Shown: positions 1 to 6,100 of the stretch, piece by piece
Numbering within the stretch: the first letter of the stretch is position 1
Layout of the letters: every line of letters begins with the position of its first letter
NCBI GenBank assembly: GCA_018064695.1
Contig: JAGHUU010000281.1
Coordinates: forward strand, 1 to 6,191
Length of the DNA stretch: 6,191 nt
Reading direction: 5' to 3'
Origin: Candidatus Blautia equi
GTDB lineage: Bacteria; Bacillota; Clostridia; Lachnospirales; Lachnospiraceae
Notes under the pieces: model-generated
Told to the model about the DNA's origin: nothing
Database searches by the model: none
What the model saw: the letters and a program-made list of their open reading frames with translations, nothing else
Program-made: the position numbers and the translations under genes

Positions 1-636
1 ATTGAATCAGGAAAGATCAAAGTCTTTATGGACAGCCTGAACATGAATCTGGATAAGCTGAAGCAGAACATGGTTCTGGAAAACCTGAATGCCAGACTGC
101 GTGACCTTTACACCAGAGATTCCCTGACCGGCCTTTATAACCGTTTCGGTTTTGAGGAGGAAGGCGTACAGGTCTTCAATGATTGTAAAAAACGAAGAAA
201 ACCAATGGTTCTCATGTTCACAGACATCAACCGCATGAAGGTGATCAACGACTATTATGGTCATTTACAGGGCGATGTAGCTATTAAGACCGTGGCGGAG
301 GCCATCAAGCGCAGTATTCCAGAGCATTGGCTTGCCATCCGCTTCGGAGGCGATGAATTCCTGGTAGTGGGCCAGTGTGATGATGAGAATGAGATCCTCT
401 CTGTAAAAGCAAATATCACTGAAAATGCTCAGGAGACCAGCCGTAAGATGTCCTATCCGTTCTATCTCAGCATCAGCTGCGGATACATGCACTTTATCCC
501 GGAGGGAGAACGAACTCTGGACAGCTACATCATGAATGTAGATGAAAAAATGTATGACATCAAAGCGGATATGCATAAGAATGACACAGAGCTTCGCGCC
601 TTTGTGGACCGCTGCAAGAAAAGCCGTTTTAACTGA
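1..636 (+). CDS. Diguanylate cyclase (GGDEF domain) protein, 5' end missing
   Basis: C-terminal part of a GGDEF protein, which by family makes cyclic di-GMP from two GTP. The frame is open to base 1, and the first internal ATG (28) has only a poorly spaced AGGAAAG upstream, so the gene most likely begins outside the window and its sensory part is not visible. Counting from the Met at 28, residues 1-28 look like an amphipathic, possibly coiled-coil linker, followed by the domain entry motif DSLTGLYNR (31-39), the metal-binding Asp in FTDIN (D66), the guanine-contact region around N74-D75, YGHLQGD (77-83) and an intact active-site GGDEF (107-111; bases 346-360). All of this predicts an active cyclase. 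The usual inhibitory RxxD site five residues before GGDEF is absent (PEHW instead), so classic product inhibition is unlikely. The gene ends 17 nt before a strong terminator. Confidence 0.93.
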   Translation: MESGKIKVFMDSLNMNLDKLKQNMVLENLNARLRDLYTRDSLTGLYNRFGFEEEGVQVFNDCKKRRKPMVLMFTDINRMKVINDYYGHLQGDVAIKTVAEAIKRSIPEHWLAIRFGGDEFLVVGQCDDENEILSVKANITENAQETSRKMSYPFYLSISCGYMHFIPEGERTLDSYIMNVDEKMYDIKADMHKNDTELRAFVDRCKKSRFN

Positions 637-653
637 ATCTTAAATTCAATAAT

Positions 654-687
654 AAAGGGACTGTTATCACAAACAGTCCCTTTTGTT
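654..687. terminator. Bidirectional intrinsic terminator between convergent genes
   Basis: A perfect 12-bp stem (654-665 with 672-683) with a 6-nt loop is followed by TTTTGTT on the + strand. The three A-T pairs at the base supply an A-tract on one side and a T-tract on the other, so it can also serve the leftward vWA gene, whose stop codon is at 707-709. It sits between two convergent genes, where a shared terminator is expected. Confidence 0.85.
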
Positions 688-706
688 ATGCTTATTTATA
701 TATTGA

Positions 707-2491
707 TTATCTGAGAATAAAGGAAGCCTCGTACAGCTGATCCACCATCATCTCGTATCCGATGCGGTAGATATCTCCGCCCTTCGCGCCTTCTTTTGCG
801 TAGCCGCGGATCGATTCCCAGTCGGTATTGCCCATGAAATCGCTGCCGTGGATCATCATGGAGAGCTCGGCAATGGAGATGGCCAGATTCATATCTGCGG
901 AATTCTTTTCTGCCTTCTCATTCATAACTGCATAGCTTTCGGTTACAGAAGTGTCTGCAGCAGGCTCTTTATAGTTGATGGATACAGTCAGGAGCTCCTC
1001 GGAAGCGGCTGCTTCGGTGAGGGCACCGGTGGTCTGATATTTTAAGCCGCTCTCAGGCTGCTCGCCGCTGTTGTCGGTGTTTCGAACCAGCTCGTAGAGC
1101 AGGGTAACCTGTGCACCGGCACCTACTTCGCCGCCGTCCACGCTGTCGTTCTGGAAATCATCGTCAGCCACGTCGCGGTTCTCATAACCGATGAGGCGGT
1201 ACTCAGATACCTGTGCAGGATTAAATTCAGCCTGGAATTTTACATCTTTTGCTGCGGTAACGGTGGTCTGTTTCTGGTTTTCAATGAGGACATGCTGTGC
1301 CTCGTCCAGACAGTCGATGTAGAAGTAGTTTCCGTTTCCGGCGTCTGCAATGCTCTCCATGTTGTCATCGGAGTAGTTGCCGCTGCCAAAGCCTAAAACA
1401 GTGAGGAAGATGCCGGTCTCTTTTTCCTCAGTGATCAGGTCAGTGAGGCCGGAGTTGCTGGTGATGCCAAGGTTCATATCGCCGTCGGATAAGATGAAGA
1501 CGCGGTTGTTTCCGTCCTCCACAAAGTTTTTCTCTGCCAGCTCGTAAGCTGCGGTGATGCCGCCGGAGCCGTTTGTTCCGCCGTATGGGACGATCTCATC
1601 CAGAACGCTGCAGATCCTGTCGAAATCATTTCCCGGGCAGCTGTCCAGTGCCACATAGGAATCACCGGAGTAGGTAACGATGGATACGCTGTCCTCCTCG
1701 GTCAGGGTGTAGGAGAGAAGCTTGATGGAGCATTTTGCAAGGGCGATCTTTTCTGCGTAATCCATGGAACCGGAGGTATCCAGAAGGAAGGTGAAGTTGT
1801 TTCCCTTATAATCCATCTCTTCCTGGTTGGCCTGAACGGTCATGAGCAGCAGGTCATTCTCAGCATTCCACGGGCATCCGGTCAGCTCATACTGCACGGA
1901 GAACTTGCCGTCGGAGCGGTTCTTCTCATCAACGGTGTAATCAAAGTAATTCAGCAGCTCTTCGGTTCGCACTGCGCCGCCCGGAATATTGTCCAGACGG
2001 TAGTTGTCGTTGATCATACGTCTCAGGTTACAGTAGGAACCGGTATCTACATCTGCGGCAAAGGTGGAAAGGGGATCGGTAAGAACCTTTGTAAAGCCTT
2101 TTTCTTTCAGCGCAGCGTACTCCTCAGTGTTAAAAGGATACATATAAGATGCATCCATATAAGATGCTTCCATCATACCGACCTCCGGGACTGCAGCCTT
2201 GCTCTCGGACTTGCTGCTGAAAGTTGGTTTTACCATGGAATAAAGGAAATCGCCGATAAAGGAATCGGATGCGCTTTCTTCCACACAGGCATCCTCCGTG
2301 ACAGCGTACTCGATGCTTTCCTCATATTCATACCAGCCGTAGCTGTCGATCTCTTCCTGCAGTTTTTTCTTCAGCTCCTCCAGCTCGTCCTGTGGGATGA
2401 CCTTCTGCTCTGCGTAGATCATAGAGCAGGTGTTCAGTAACATGCCTGCGGTAAGGGTAGCTGCCATTGCTTTCTTTAACATTTTTCTCAT
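707..2491 (-). CDS. Secreted YfbK-type von Willebrand factor A domain protein
   Basis: Predicted exported protein of 594 residues, close to the usual length of the YfbK family. Residues 1-27 form a Sec signal peptide (basic MRKMLKK, a hydrophobic stretch, then a possible cut after IYA); C22 in LLNTC is a weak lipobox alternative. Residues 50-118 are an acidic, serine-rich spacer. Residues about 119-215 match the YfbK N-terminal region (NTEEY, DPLSTFAADVDTGSY, RTEELLNYFDY). A vWA domain follows at about 232-405 with a complete metal-ion-dependent adhesion site: D238-T-S-G-S242, T306 in GGTNG and D336/D338 in LSDGDMN. The rest (about 408-590) resembles the C-terminal DUF3520 region. vWA domains of this type usually bind protein partners; the ligand is unknown. 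No C-terminal membrane anchor or LPXTG sorting signal is seen. GGAGG lies 9 nt before the ATG, which fixes the start. The gene reads toward the shared terminator. Confidence 0.93.
   Translation of the reverse strand: MRKMLKKAMAATLTAGMLLNTCSMIYAEQKVIPQDELEELKKKLQEEIDSYGWYEYEESIEYAVTEDACVEESASDSFIGDFLYSMVKPTFSSKSESKAAVPEVGMMEASYMDASYMYPFNTEEYAALKEKGFTKVLTDPLSTFAADVDTGSYCNLRRMINDNYRLDNIPGGAVRTEELLNYFDYTVDEKNRSDGKFSVQYELTGCPWNAENDLLLMTVQANQEEMDYKGNNFTFLLDTSGSMDYAEKIALAKCSIKLLSYTLTEEDSVSIVTYSGDSYVALDSCPGNDFDRICSVLDEIVPYGGTNGSGGITAAYELAEKNFVEDGNNRVFILSDGDMNLGITSNSGLTDLITEEKETGIFLTVLGFGSGNYSDDNMESIADAGNGNYFYIDCLDEAQHVLIENQKQTTVTAAKDVKFQAEFNPAQVSEYRLIGYENRDVADDDFQNDSVDGGEVGAGAQVTLLYELVRNTDNSGEQPESGLKYQTTGALTEAAASEELLTVSINYKEPAADTSVTESYAVMNEKAEKNSADMNLAISIAELSMMIHGSDFMGNTDWESIRGYAKEGAKGGDIYRIGYEMMVDQLYEASFILR
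2141..2170 (-). repeat. Two-copy 15-bp tandem repeat inside the vWA gene
   Basis: Two adjacent 15-bp units, 2141-2155 and 2156-2170, differ at one base. In the reading frame of the vWA protein they duplicate five residues, giving A-S-Y-M-D-A-S-Y-M around residues 109-117, in the spacer just before the first YfbK-type domain. The unit is a multiple of three, so a change in copy number would keep the frame. Confidence 0.85.
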
Positions 2492-2611
2492 GATTTTTAT
2501 CCTCCATAACAGAATTTGTTTATTTTTTGGTGTTCTGTCTTATAGGTGTCAGGGAAAATGTGTTTTGTTGCATGAAAAATAAAAAAATTTTATTTTTATA
2601 AAAACCTTTTT
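2492..2611. other. AT-rich gap with all-A/T inverted repeats
   Basis: The 120 bp between the phosphatase stop and the vWA start is strongly AT-rich. It contains a 10-bp A/T inverted repeat with a 3-nt centre (2575-2584 and 2588-2597) and an overlapping 12-bp palindrome (2593-2604). On the minus strand it is followed by T-rich sequence, so it might be a weak terminator for the phosphatase gene, or an AT-rich upstream element for the vWA gene. I find no convincing -35/-10 pair for the vWA gene: TATAAG on the minus strand lacks a good partner. Read-through from the phosphatase promoter is therefore possible. Confidence 0.4.
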
Positions 2612-3184
2612 TTAAAACACTTTGATAAAGCTGTGTTTTCCGTTTGCGGACTCGTAGACACGGATCTCGCAGTTGTGTGGTTTGGGGCGCCACTTGATGC
2701 CTTTTGGCGCATCCTCCAGATAGCCGCAAAGAGCCCGGATGATTCCGCCGTGGCAGACGATCAGGAGATTTTCGTAATCCTTATTCTCGATCTCCTTCAG
2801 GAAATCGGAGCTTCTCTTTACCATGGAGGAGATGGTCTCCACAGATTTTGGGGCCGGGAAGATCTCCGGCAGAGCCCAGTAGAGGGTCATAGGGATGCCC
2901 ATGGCGTAGTAGCTCTTTGCTTCATACTTTCCAAAGTCGGTTTCGATGATGCGGGGATCGATCTTTACCTCTGACCGGTCCACCTTTGCAATGAGGGAAG
3001 CGGTCTCAATGGCGCGGTCCAGGGGACTGGCGTAGACGGCATCAAATTTAATATCTCCGATTCTTGCTCCGGCTTCGGCAGCCTGGGCTCGGCCGGTCTC
3101 GTTTAACGGCTCGTCCGTAAGCCCCTGCATCAGTTTCTGTTTATTTAAACGGGTCTGCCCGTGTCTGGTGATCCAGATATTCAT
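2612..3184 (-). CDS. Histidine phosphatase family protein (phosphoglycerate mutase-like)
   Basis: A 190-residue cytoplasmic enzyme of the histidine phosphatase superfamily (cofactor-dependent phosphoglycerate mutase, PhoE and CobC branch). The catalytic motif R7-H8-G9 in ITRHGQT carries the histidine that is phosphorylated; the common Glu of RHGET is Gln here. R57 in SPLDRAIET, E81 in IIETDFGKYE (probable general acid) and H145 in IVCHGGIIRALCG complete the pocket. Length and motifs fit a small single-domain phosphatase rather than glycolytic mutase, which is about 230-250 residues. The substrate cannot be told from sequence; broad-specificity phosphatase or alpha-ribazole phosphatase are candidates, but no cobalamin gene is nearby. 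AAGGAG lies 8 nt before the ATG. The gene diverges from the dehydrogenase gene and is followed by the vWA gene in the same direction after 120 bp. Confidence 0.94.
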   Translation of the reverse strand: MNIWITRHGQTRLNKQKLMQGLTDEPLNETGRAQAAEAGARIGDIKFDAVYASPLDRAIETASLIAKVDRSEVKIDPRIIETDFGKYEAKSYYAMGIPMTLYWALPEIFPAPKSVETISSMVKRSSDFLKEIENKDYENLLIVCHGGIIRALCGYLEDAPKGIKWRPKPHNCEIRVYESANGKHSFIKVF

Positions 3185-3214
3185 AGAAGAAACTCCTTTA
3201 TGTCTGTTTTTCTC

Positions 3215-3243
3215 ATCATAGCATTTTCCGGTATTGTTGTTAA
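3215..3243 (-). promoter_or_regulatory. Predicted sigma-A promoter of the histidine phosphatase gene
   Basis: On the minus strand TTAACA (3238-3243) is followed after 17 nt by TATGAT (3215-3220), which also has an extended -10 TG one base upstream. Each hexamer matches consensus at five of six positions. Transcription would begin near 3208, about 24 nt before the ATG at 3184, leaving room only for the ribosome binding site. Confidence 0.65.
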
Positions 3244-3262
3244 GCAGAATAGCGGATGCCCC

Positions 3263-3291
3263 TTGTATTTTATCTCTTTAAAAAATATAAT
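3263..3291 (+). promoter_or_regulatory. Predicted sigma-A promoter of the dehydrogenase/reductase operon
   Basis: A perfect TATAAT (3286-3291) lies 17 nt after a weaker TTGTAT (3263-3268). The expected start near 3298 gives a leader of about 30 nt ending in AGGAGG (3317-3322), 6 nt before the ATG at 3329. It lies 19 bp beyond the divergent phosphatase promoter, so the two could share a regulator. Confidence 0.55.
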
Positions 3292-3328
3292 GGGAATACA
3301 TTGTTGTTTTAAATTCAGGAGGAAATAC

Positions 3329-4387
3329 ATGAACCAGTTTACCAGATTTGATCTGCCTTTATGTATGGTGGTGGAAGAAGATGTGTTTAGCCATGTGGAT
3401 GAGACCATTGCCGGCTACCTGCCGGAGATCAGGGGCAAAAAAACCATCATTGCCACAGACAACTTTCTGCGTACCAACTATGCAGACACTTTAAATGAGA
3501 TCAGCAGCGATTTCGGCGACGCCGAGATCTACGAGGTGGCGGATGCCACTTATGATATTGCCGCAGCGCTGGCAAAATATATATGCATGAACGGCATCAA
3601 GGTCATCATCGGCTTTGGCGGTGGAAAGGTTCTGGATACCGCCAAATATGCAGCTTACGTGAGCAAGGCCGTTTATATCAGTCTCCCGACTACCCTCAGC
3701 AACGATTCTCTGGCATCTCCTTTTGCCGTGCTGGAGATGGAGAACGGCGGCCGCATGACGCTCTCCTGCAAGATCCCTACCGGAATTCTTGTGGATACAA
3801 AGGTCATTGCAGCGGCACCTAAGTCCCAGATGCTCTCCGGCATTGGTGATACCATAGGAAAATATACAGCCGTTTACGACTGGAAGCTGGCGGCTAAGGA
3901 TGCCGGCACTCCAATCGATGACTTTGCTTACTCCATTGCATGGATGTGCTACGACAGCGTGGCTCACTGCGATGAGACAGATCTGGACAGTCCGGAGCTT
4001 GTCCGCATTCTTTCAAGAGCCCTGGTTATGGGCGGACTGGCCATGGAGATCGCAGGCTCCTCCAAGCCAAGCAGCGGCAGCGAGCACTTATTTGCCCATG
4101 CGATAGAGGAGTACCATCCGGAACTCCGTATCTCCCATGGTCTTGCTGTGGCACTTGGATGTGTGGGCGCAGCCATGTTCCAGGGAAGAGATGAGAGAAA
4201 GATCATTGATGTATGTAAGAAGTTCGGACTGAATCTGGACCCGGCTGCTTACGGAATTGATAAGGACCTTTTTGCAGAGCTCTGGATGCGTGCACCGGAG
4301 ACCCGCCCGGACCGCGTGACCATCTTAAGCAAATCCAGCATTGACAGAGCATGGCTGGATCAGGTTTACGAGCGCATGCAGGGATGA
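3329..4387 (+). CDS. Iron-containing alcohol dehydrogenase family, glycerol-1-phosphate dehydrogenase-like
   Basis: A 352-residue NAD(P)-dependent, metal-dependent dehydrogenase of the group holding archaeal EgsA and bacterial AraM, which reduce dihydroxyacetone phosphate to sn-glycerol-1-phosphate. The N-terminal half is the nucleotide-binding part, with GFGGGK at 95-100 and LPTTLSNDSLASPF at 119-132. The helical C-terminal half carries the likely metal ligands D174 (GIGDTIGKY), H253 (SSGSEHLFAH) and H270 (ISHGLAVALG). The SGSEH and SHG contexts fit this subfamily better than ordinary butanol or lactaldehyde dehydrogenases. The family's usual SHDG/SMDG is SND-S here, so the substrate may differ. 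An in-frame ATG at 3161 would lengthen the protein, but it lies within the divergent gene and upstream of the promoter; the ATG at 3329, with AGGAGG 6 nt before it, is preferred. Length matches archaeal EgsA (about 350). Confidence 0.88.
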   Translation: MNQFTRFDLPLCMVVEEDVFSHVDETIAGYLPEIRGKKTIIATDNFLRTNYADTLNEISSDFGDAEIYEVADATYDIAAALAKYICMNGIKVIIGFGGGKVLDTAKYAAYVSKAVYISLPTTLSNDSLASPFAVLEMENGGRMTLSCKIPTGILVDTKVIAAAPKSQMLSGIGDTIGKYTAVYDWKLAAKDAGTPIDDFAYSIAWMCYDSVAHCDETDLDSPELVRILSRALVMGGLAMEIAGSSKPSSGSEHLFAHAIEEYHPELRISHGLAVALGCVGAAMFQGRDERKIIDVCKKFGLNLDPAAYGIDKDLFAELWMRAPETRPDRVTILSKSSIDRAWLDQVYERMQG

Positions 4388-4457
4388 GAATCATTCCTTA
4401 TCAGATGAGAAATATTCATTATTTATAGAAAGAATCAGATATACAGGAGATAGAAAA

Positions 4458-5375
4458 ATGGAATTTAAGAAAATCGCACTGATCGGTGCAGGTGCAGTGG
4501 GCGCATACTTTATTTACGGATTTGCAGAGCGCGAGGACCTTTCTTTCTGCGTAGTGGCAGAGGGCGAGAGAGCAGAGCGCCTGAAAAAAGACGGCGTGAT
4601 CATCAATGAAAAGACCTACCGTCCGGTGATCAAAACCGCTGAGGAGGCGAAAGGCGCAGATCTGCTTTTAGTATGTACCAAATATCAGGGGCTTCGCGGC
4701 ACTCTGGATATGATCGAGACCATCGTGGATGACCACACCACCGTCATCAGCCTTCTGAACGGCATCGACAGCGAGGAGATCATTGCCGGGAGAATCGGCG
4801 CAGAGCATCTGGTTTACTCCGTTATGCGTATTTCCTCCGAGAGAAGAGACGGAAAGATCCGCTTTGTACCGGAGACCACCATCGGTGTCAGCGTGGGAGA
4901 GAAGGGCATTTATGAGCAGACCGAGCGCGTAACAGCATTCCTTGATCTCATGAAGAGCGCCAACCTGAAATGCTTCTTTGAGAAGGACATCCTTTTAAAT
5001 CAGTGGGGCAAGTATTCCATGAATATCATCTACAATCTGCCGCAGGCTATTCTGGGCGTGGGCTTTGGCGCATATTATGACAGCGAGCATGTGGCTAAGA
5101 TCCGCGATACCATGTTTGAAGAGGTATGCAAAGTGGCGCAGGCGGAGGGAATCAACCTCACCACCCAGGGCGACTGGAGAAGCGCCTGCGTGAAAAAAGC
5201 CAGATTTTCCACCCTGCAGGATCTGGATGCCGGAAGACATACAGAGGTTGAGATGTTCGCAGGCACTCTGGTGAAGCTGGCTAAGAAGCACGGCCTTGAA
5301 GCACCGTTCTGCGAGTTTGCTTACCATGCCATCAAAGCATTAGAAGAAAAAGGCGACGGTAAATTTGCATATTAA
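4458..5375 (+). CDS. Ketopantoate reductase (PanE/ApbA) family protein
   Basis: A 305-residue NADPH-dependent reductase of the 2-dehydropantoate 2-reductase family; authentic members make pantoate for pantothenate and coenzyme A. The Rossmann motif GAGAVG is at 10-15, K75 (VCTKYQ) and N101 (LLNG) correspond to cofactor and substrate contacts, and the C-terminal helical domain has the catalytic-lysine motif QWGKYSMNIIYN (K185, N189, N193) followed by STLQDLDAGRHTEVE (251-265) with the conserved acid E263. Length matches E. coli PanE (about 300). All expected key residues are present, but the family has many paralogues of unknown substrate and no panB, panC or panD lies here, so no symbol is given. 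The ATG at 4458 is preceded by AGGAG (4445-4449, 8 nt spacing) and begins directly before the Rossmann strand; an earlier in-frame ATG at 4341 overlaps the previous gene. The 70-bp gap has no terminator, suggesting cotranscription. Confidence 0.91.
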   Translation: MEFKKIALIGAGAVGAYFIYGFAEREDLSFCVVAEGERAERLKKDGVIINEKTYRPVIKTAEEAKGADLLLVCTKYQGLRGTLDMIETIVDDHTTVISLLNGIDSEEIIAGRIGAEHLVYSVMRISSERRDGKIRFVPETTIGVSVGEKGIYEQTERVTAFLDLMKSANLKCFFEKDILLNQWGKYSMNIIYNLPQAILGVGFGAYYDSEHVAKIRDTMFEEVCKVAQAEGINLTTQGDWRSACVKKARFSTLQDLDAGRHTEVEMFAGTLVKLAKKHGLEAPFCEFAYHAIKALEEKGDGKFAY

Positions 5376-5379
5376 CTGG

Positions 5380-5408
5380 TATACAGACAGGTTTTTACAG
5401 GTTATAAT
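5380..5408 (+). promoter_or_regulatory. Predicted promoter of the repeat-bearing HTH gene
   Basis: A perfect TATAAT (5403-5408) lies 17 nt after TATACA (5380-5385; four of six matches to the -35 consensus). It starts only 5 bp after the reductase stop codon. The leader of about 80 nt contains a possible 6-bp hairpin (CATCCC 5430-5435 with GGGATG 5447-5452) before GGGAGG at 5484-5489. No intrinsic terminator is seen for the upstream operon, so read-through into this gene is also possible. Confidence 0.5.
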
Positions 5409-5495
5409 AAATCTATGGATATCAAAGAGCATCCCTTTGTGTGACCGGGATGATCGGGAAACAACAGCAGATTATAAGATTATGGGAGGTTTACT

Positions 5496-6023
5496 ATGGC
5501 AACTAAGAAATTAGCCGGAATGATCAAAGACGCAAGAACCAACGCCGGACTCAGTCAGGAGAAGCTGGCATCCATGGTTCCGGGACTCACCGCTTCTGAG
5601 GTAAGCAAGGCCGAGCACGCAGAGATCGATCTCAGCCAGGAGGAGTTAAAAGGCATCGCAAAAGCCACCGGCGTAACACAGAAATCCCTGCTTGAGGCAG
5701 CAGGATACGTAAAACCGGCAGCTAAGACTACTACCACAGGTAAGACTTCCACTGCAAAAACCGGCACCGCAGCTAAAACAAGTACCGCAAAAACCAGCAC
5801 TGCAAAGACCAGTACTTCAAAAACAAGCACCGCTAAGACCAGCACCGCAAAAACTTCCACCAGCGGAACTTCTGAGAAGCTCACCGCTACAGAGAAGAAG
5901 CTTGTGGATCTCTACCGCGCAGCAGACAGCAATACCAAAAAACAGGTTATGGCTATCTTAAAAGGAGAGACCCCGGAGGGCGGCGACATTCTTTCCACCC
6001 TCATCGGATCCCTGATGAAATAA
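5496..6023 (+). CDS. Xre-type helix-turn-helix protein with KTST(A/S) repeat linker
   Basis: A 175-residue protein in three parts. Residues about 6-70 form a Cro/C1-type helix-turn-helix fold (LAGMIKDARTNAGLSQEKLA, then a recognition-helix region TASEVSKAEHAEIDLS and LKGIAKATGVTQKSLLEAAG), predicting sequence-specific DNA binding. Residues 77-126 are almost only Lys, Thr, Ser, Ala and Gly, with about eight pentapeptide units of consensus K-T-S-T-A/S at 83-123, giving one positive charge per five residues. Residues 128-157 (LTATEKKLVDLYRAADSNTK...) resemble the short helical tail often found after Xre domains in phage-like and chromosomal regulators. There is no signal peptide or membrane segment, so it is cytoplasmic. 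GGGAGG lies 6 nt before the ATG. It stands alone behind its own promoter; autoregulation is plausible for the family but no operator is demonstrated. The linker could be a flexible tether, a non-specific DNA-binding tail or a modification target. The regulated genes are unknown. Confidence 0.9.
   Translation: MATKKLAGMIKDARTNAGLSQEKLASMVPGLTASEVSKAEHAEIDLSQEELKGIAKATGVTQKSLLEAAGYVKPAAKTTTTGKTSTAKTGTAAKTSTAKTSTAKTSTSKTSTAKTSTAKTSTSGTSEKLTATEKKLVDLYRAADSNTKKQVMAILKGETPEGGDILSTLIGSLMK
5742..5864 (+). repeat. Degenerate 15-bp coding repeat, eight KTST(A/S) units
   Basis: Eight successive units encode K-T-[S/G]-T-[A/S] (one has an extra Ala). No two units are identical in DNA: Lys alternates between AAA and AAG, Thr uses ACT, ACC and ACA, and Ser uses both TCN and AGY codons. 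The unit length is a multiple of three, so copy-number change would alter linker length rather than the reading frame. Confidence 0.9.
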
Positions 6024-6038
6024 TTGCTTATAAAAAGT

Positions 6039-6062
6039 GGGCCAAAGGGACAGGGGCCAGGG
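6039..6062 (+). other. Predicted G-quadruplex motif
   Basis: Four G-runs (6039-6041, 6047-6049, 6053-6056, 6060-6062) are separated by loops of 5, 3 and 3 nt, which fits the standard G3+N1-7 four-run rule. It starts 16 bp after the HTH stop codon on the coding strand, so it would be present in the 3' end of that mRNA. It overlaps the left arm of the hairpin, so the two structures would compete. Confidence 0.5.
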
Positions 6063-6100
6063 TGATTTAAAATTAACCCGGGGCCGGTGCCCCTGTGCCC
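6047..6100. repeat. Imperfect GC-rich inverted repeat (hairpin) after the HTH gene
   Basis: The left arm GGGACAGGGGC (6047-6057) pairs with GCCCCTGT plus CCC (6089-6100), with one bulged G at 6097. Inside, GGGT (6060-6063) pairs with ACCC (6076-6079) around a 12-nt A/T-rich loop; the right arm has about nine unpaired bases (6080-6088) against two on the left. There is no clean U-tract on the + strand side, so it is not a textbook terminator for the HTH gene, although the stem could still stop transcription or protect the mRNA end. It could also be a copy of a dispersed palindromic repeat. Confidence 0.6.

Noticed and set aside
848..1045. Rightward 65-codon frame opposite the vWA gene
   Set aside because: Antisense to the conserved C-terminal region of the vWA protein; no recognisable domain or supported start.
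2520..2729. Leftward 69-codon frame across the phosphatase 3' end and the AT-rich gap
   Set aside because: It overlaps the conserved C-terminal part of the phosphatase in another frame and its composition is not protein-like; no ribosome binding site was identified.
3161..3328. Longer N-terminus for the dehydrogenase starting at 3161
   Set aside because: It would overlap the start of the divergent phosphatase gene and lie upstream of the predicted promoter; the added residues do not resemble the family, and AGGAGG precedes the ATG at 3329.
3491..3967. Leftward 158-codon frame opposite the dehydrogenase gene
   Set aside because: Antisense shadow of a well-supported enzyme gene; no recognisable motif or start signal.
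4341..4457. Longer N-terminus for the ketopantoate-reductase-family protein starting at 4341
   Set aside because: It overlaps the end of the dehydrogenase gene, and the Rossmann strand begins right after the ATG at 4458, which has its own AGGAG.
5430..5452. Riboswitch or attenuator in the leader of the HTH gene
   Set aside because: Only one 6-bp stem with an 11-nt loop is visible, with no U-tract or known aptamer signature; too weak to call.
5742..5864. CRISPR-like or phase-variable repeat array
   Set aside because: The units are contiguous, 15 bp, in frame and degenerate, with no spacers, and length changes cannot shift the frame; it is a coding repeat.
5555..5884. Leftward 109-codon frame with a striking hydrophobic repeat resembling a membrane protein
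   Set aside because: It is antisense to the KTST(A/S) repeat; the hydrophobic VFAVLVFAVLV pattern is simply the complement of Lys/Thr/Ser/Ala codons. No suitable ribosome binding site was identified.
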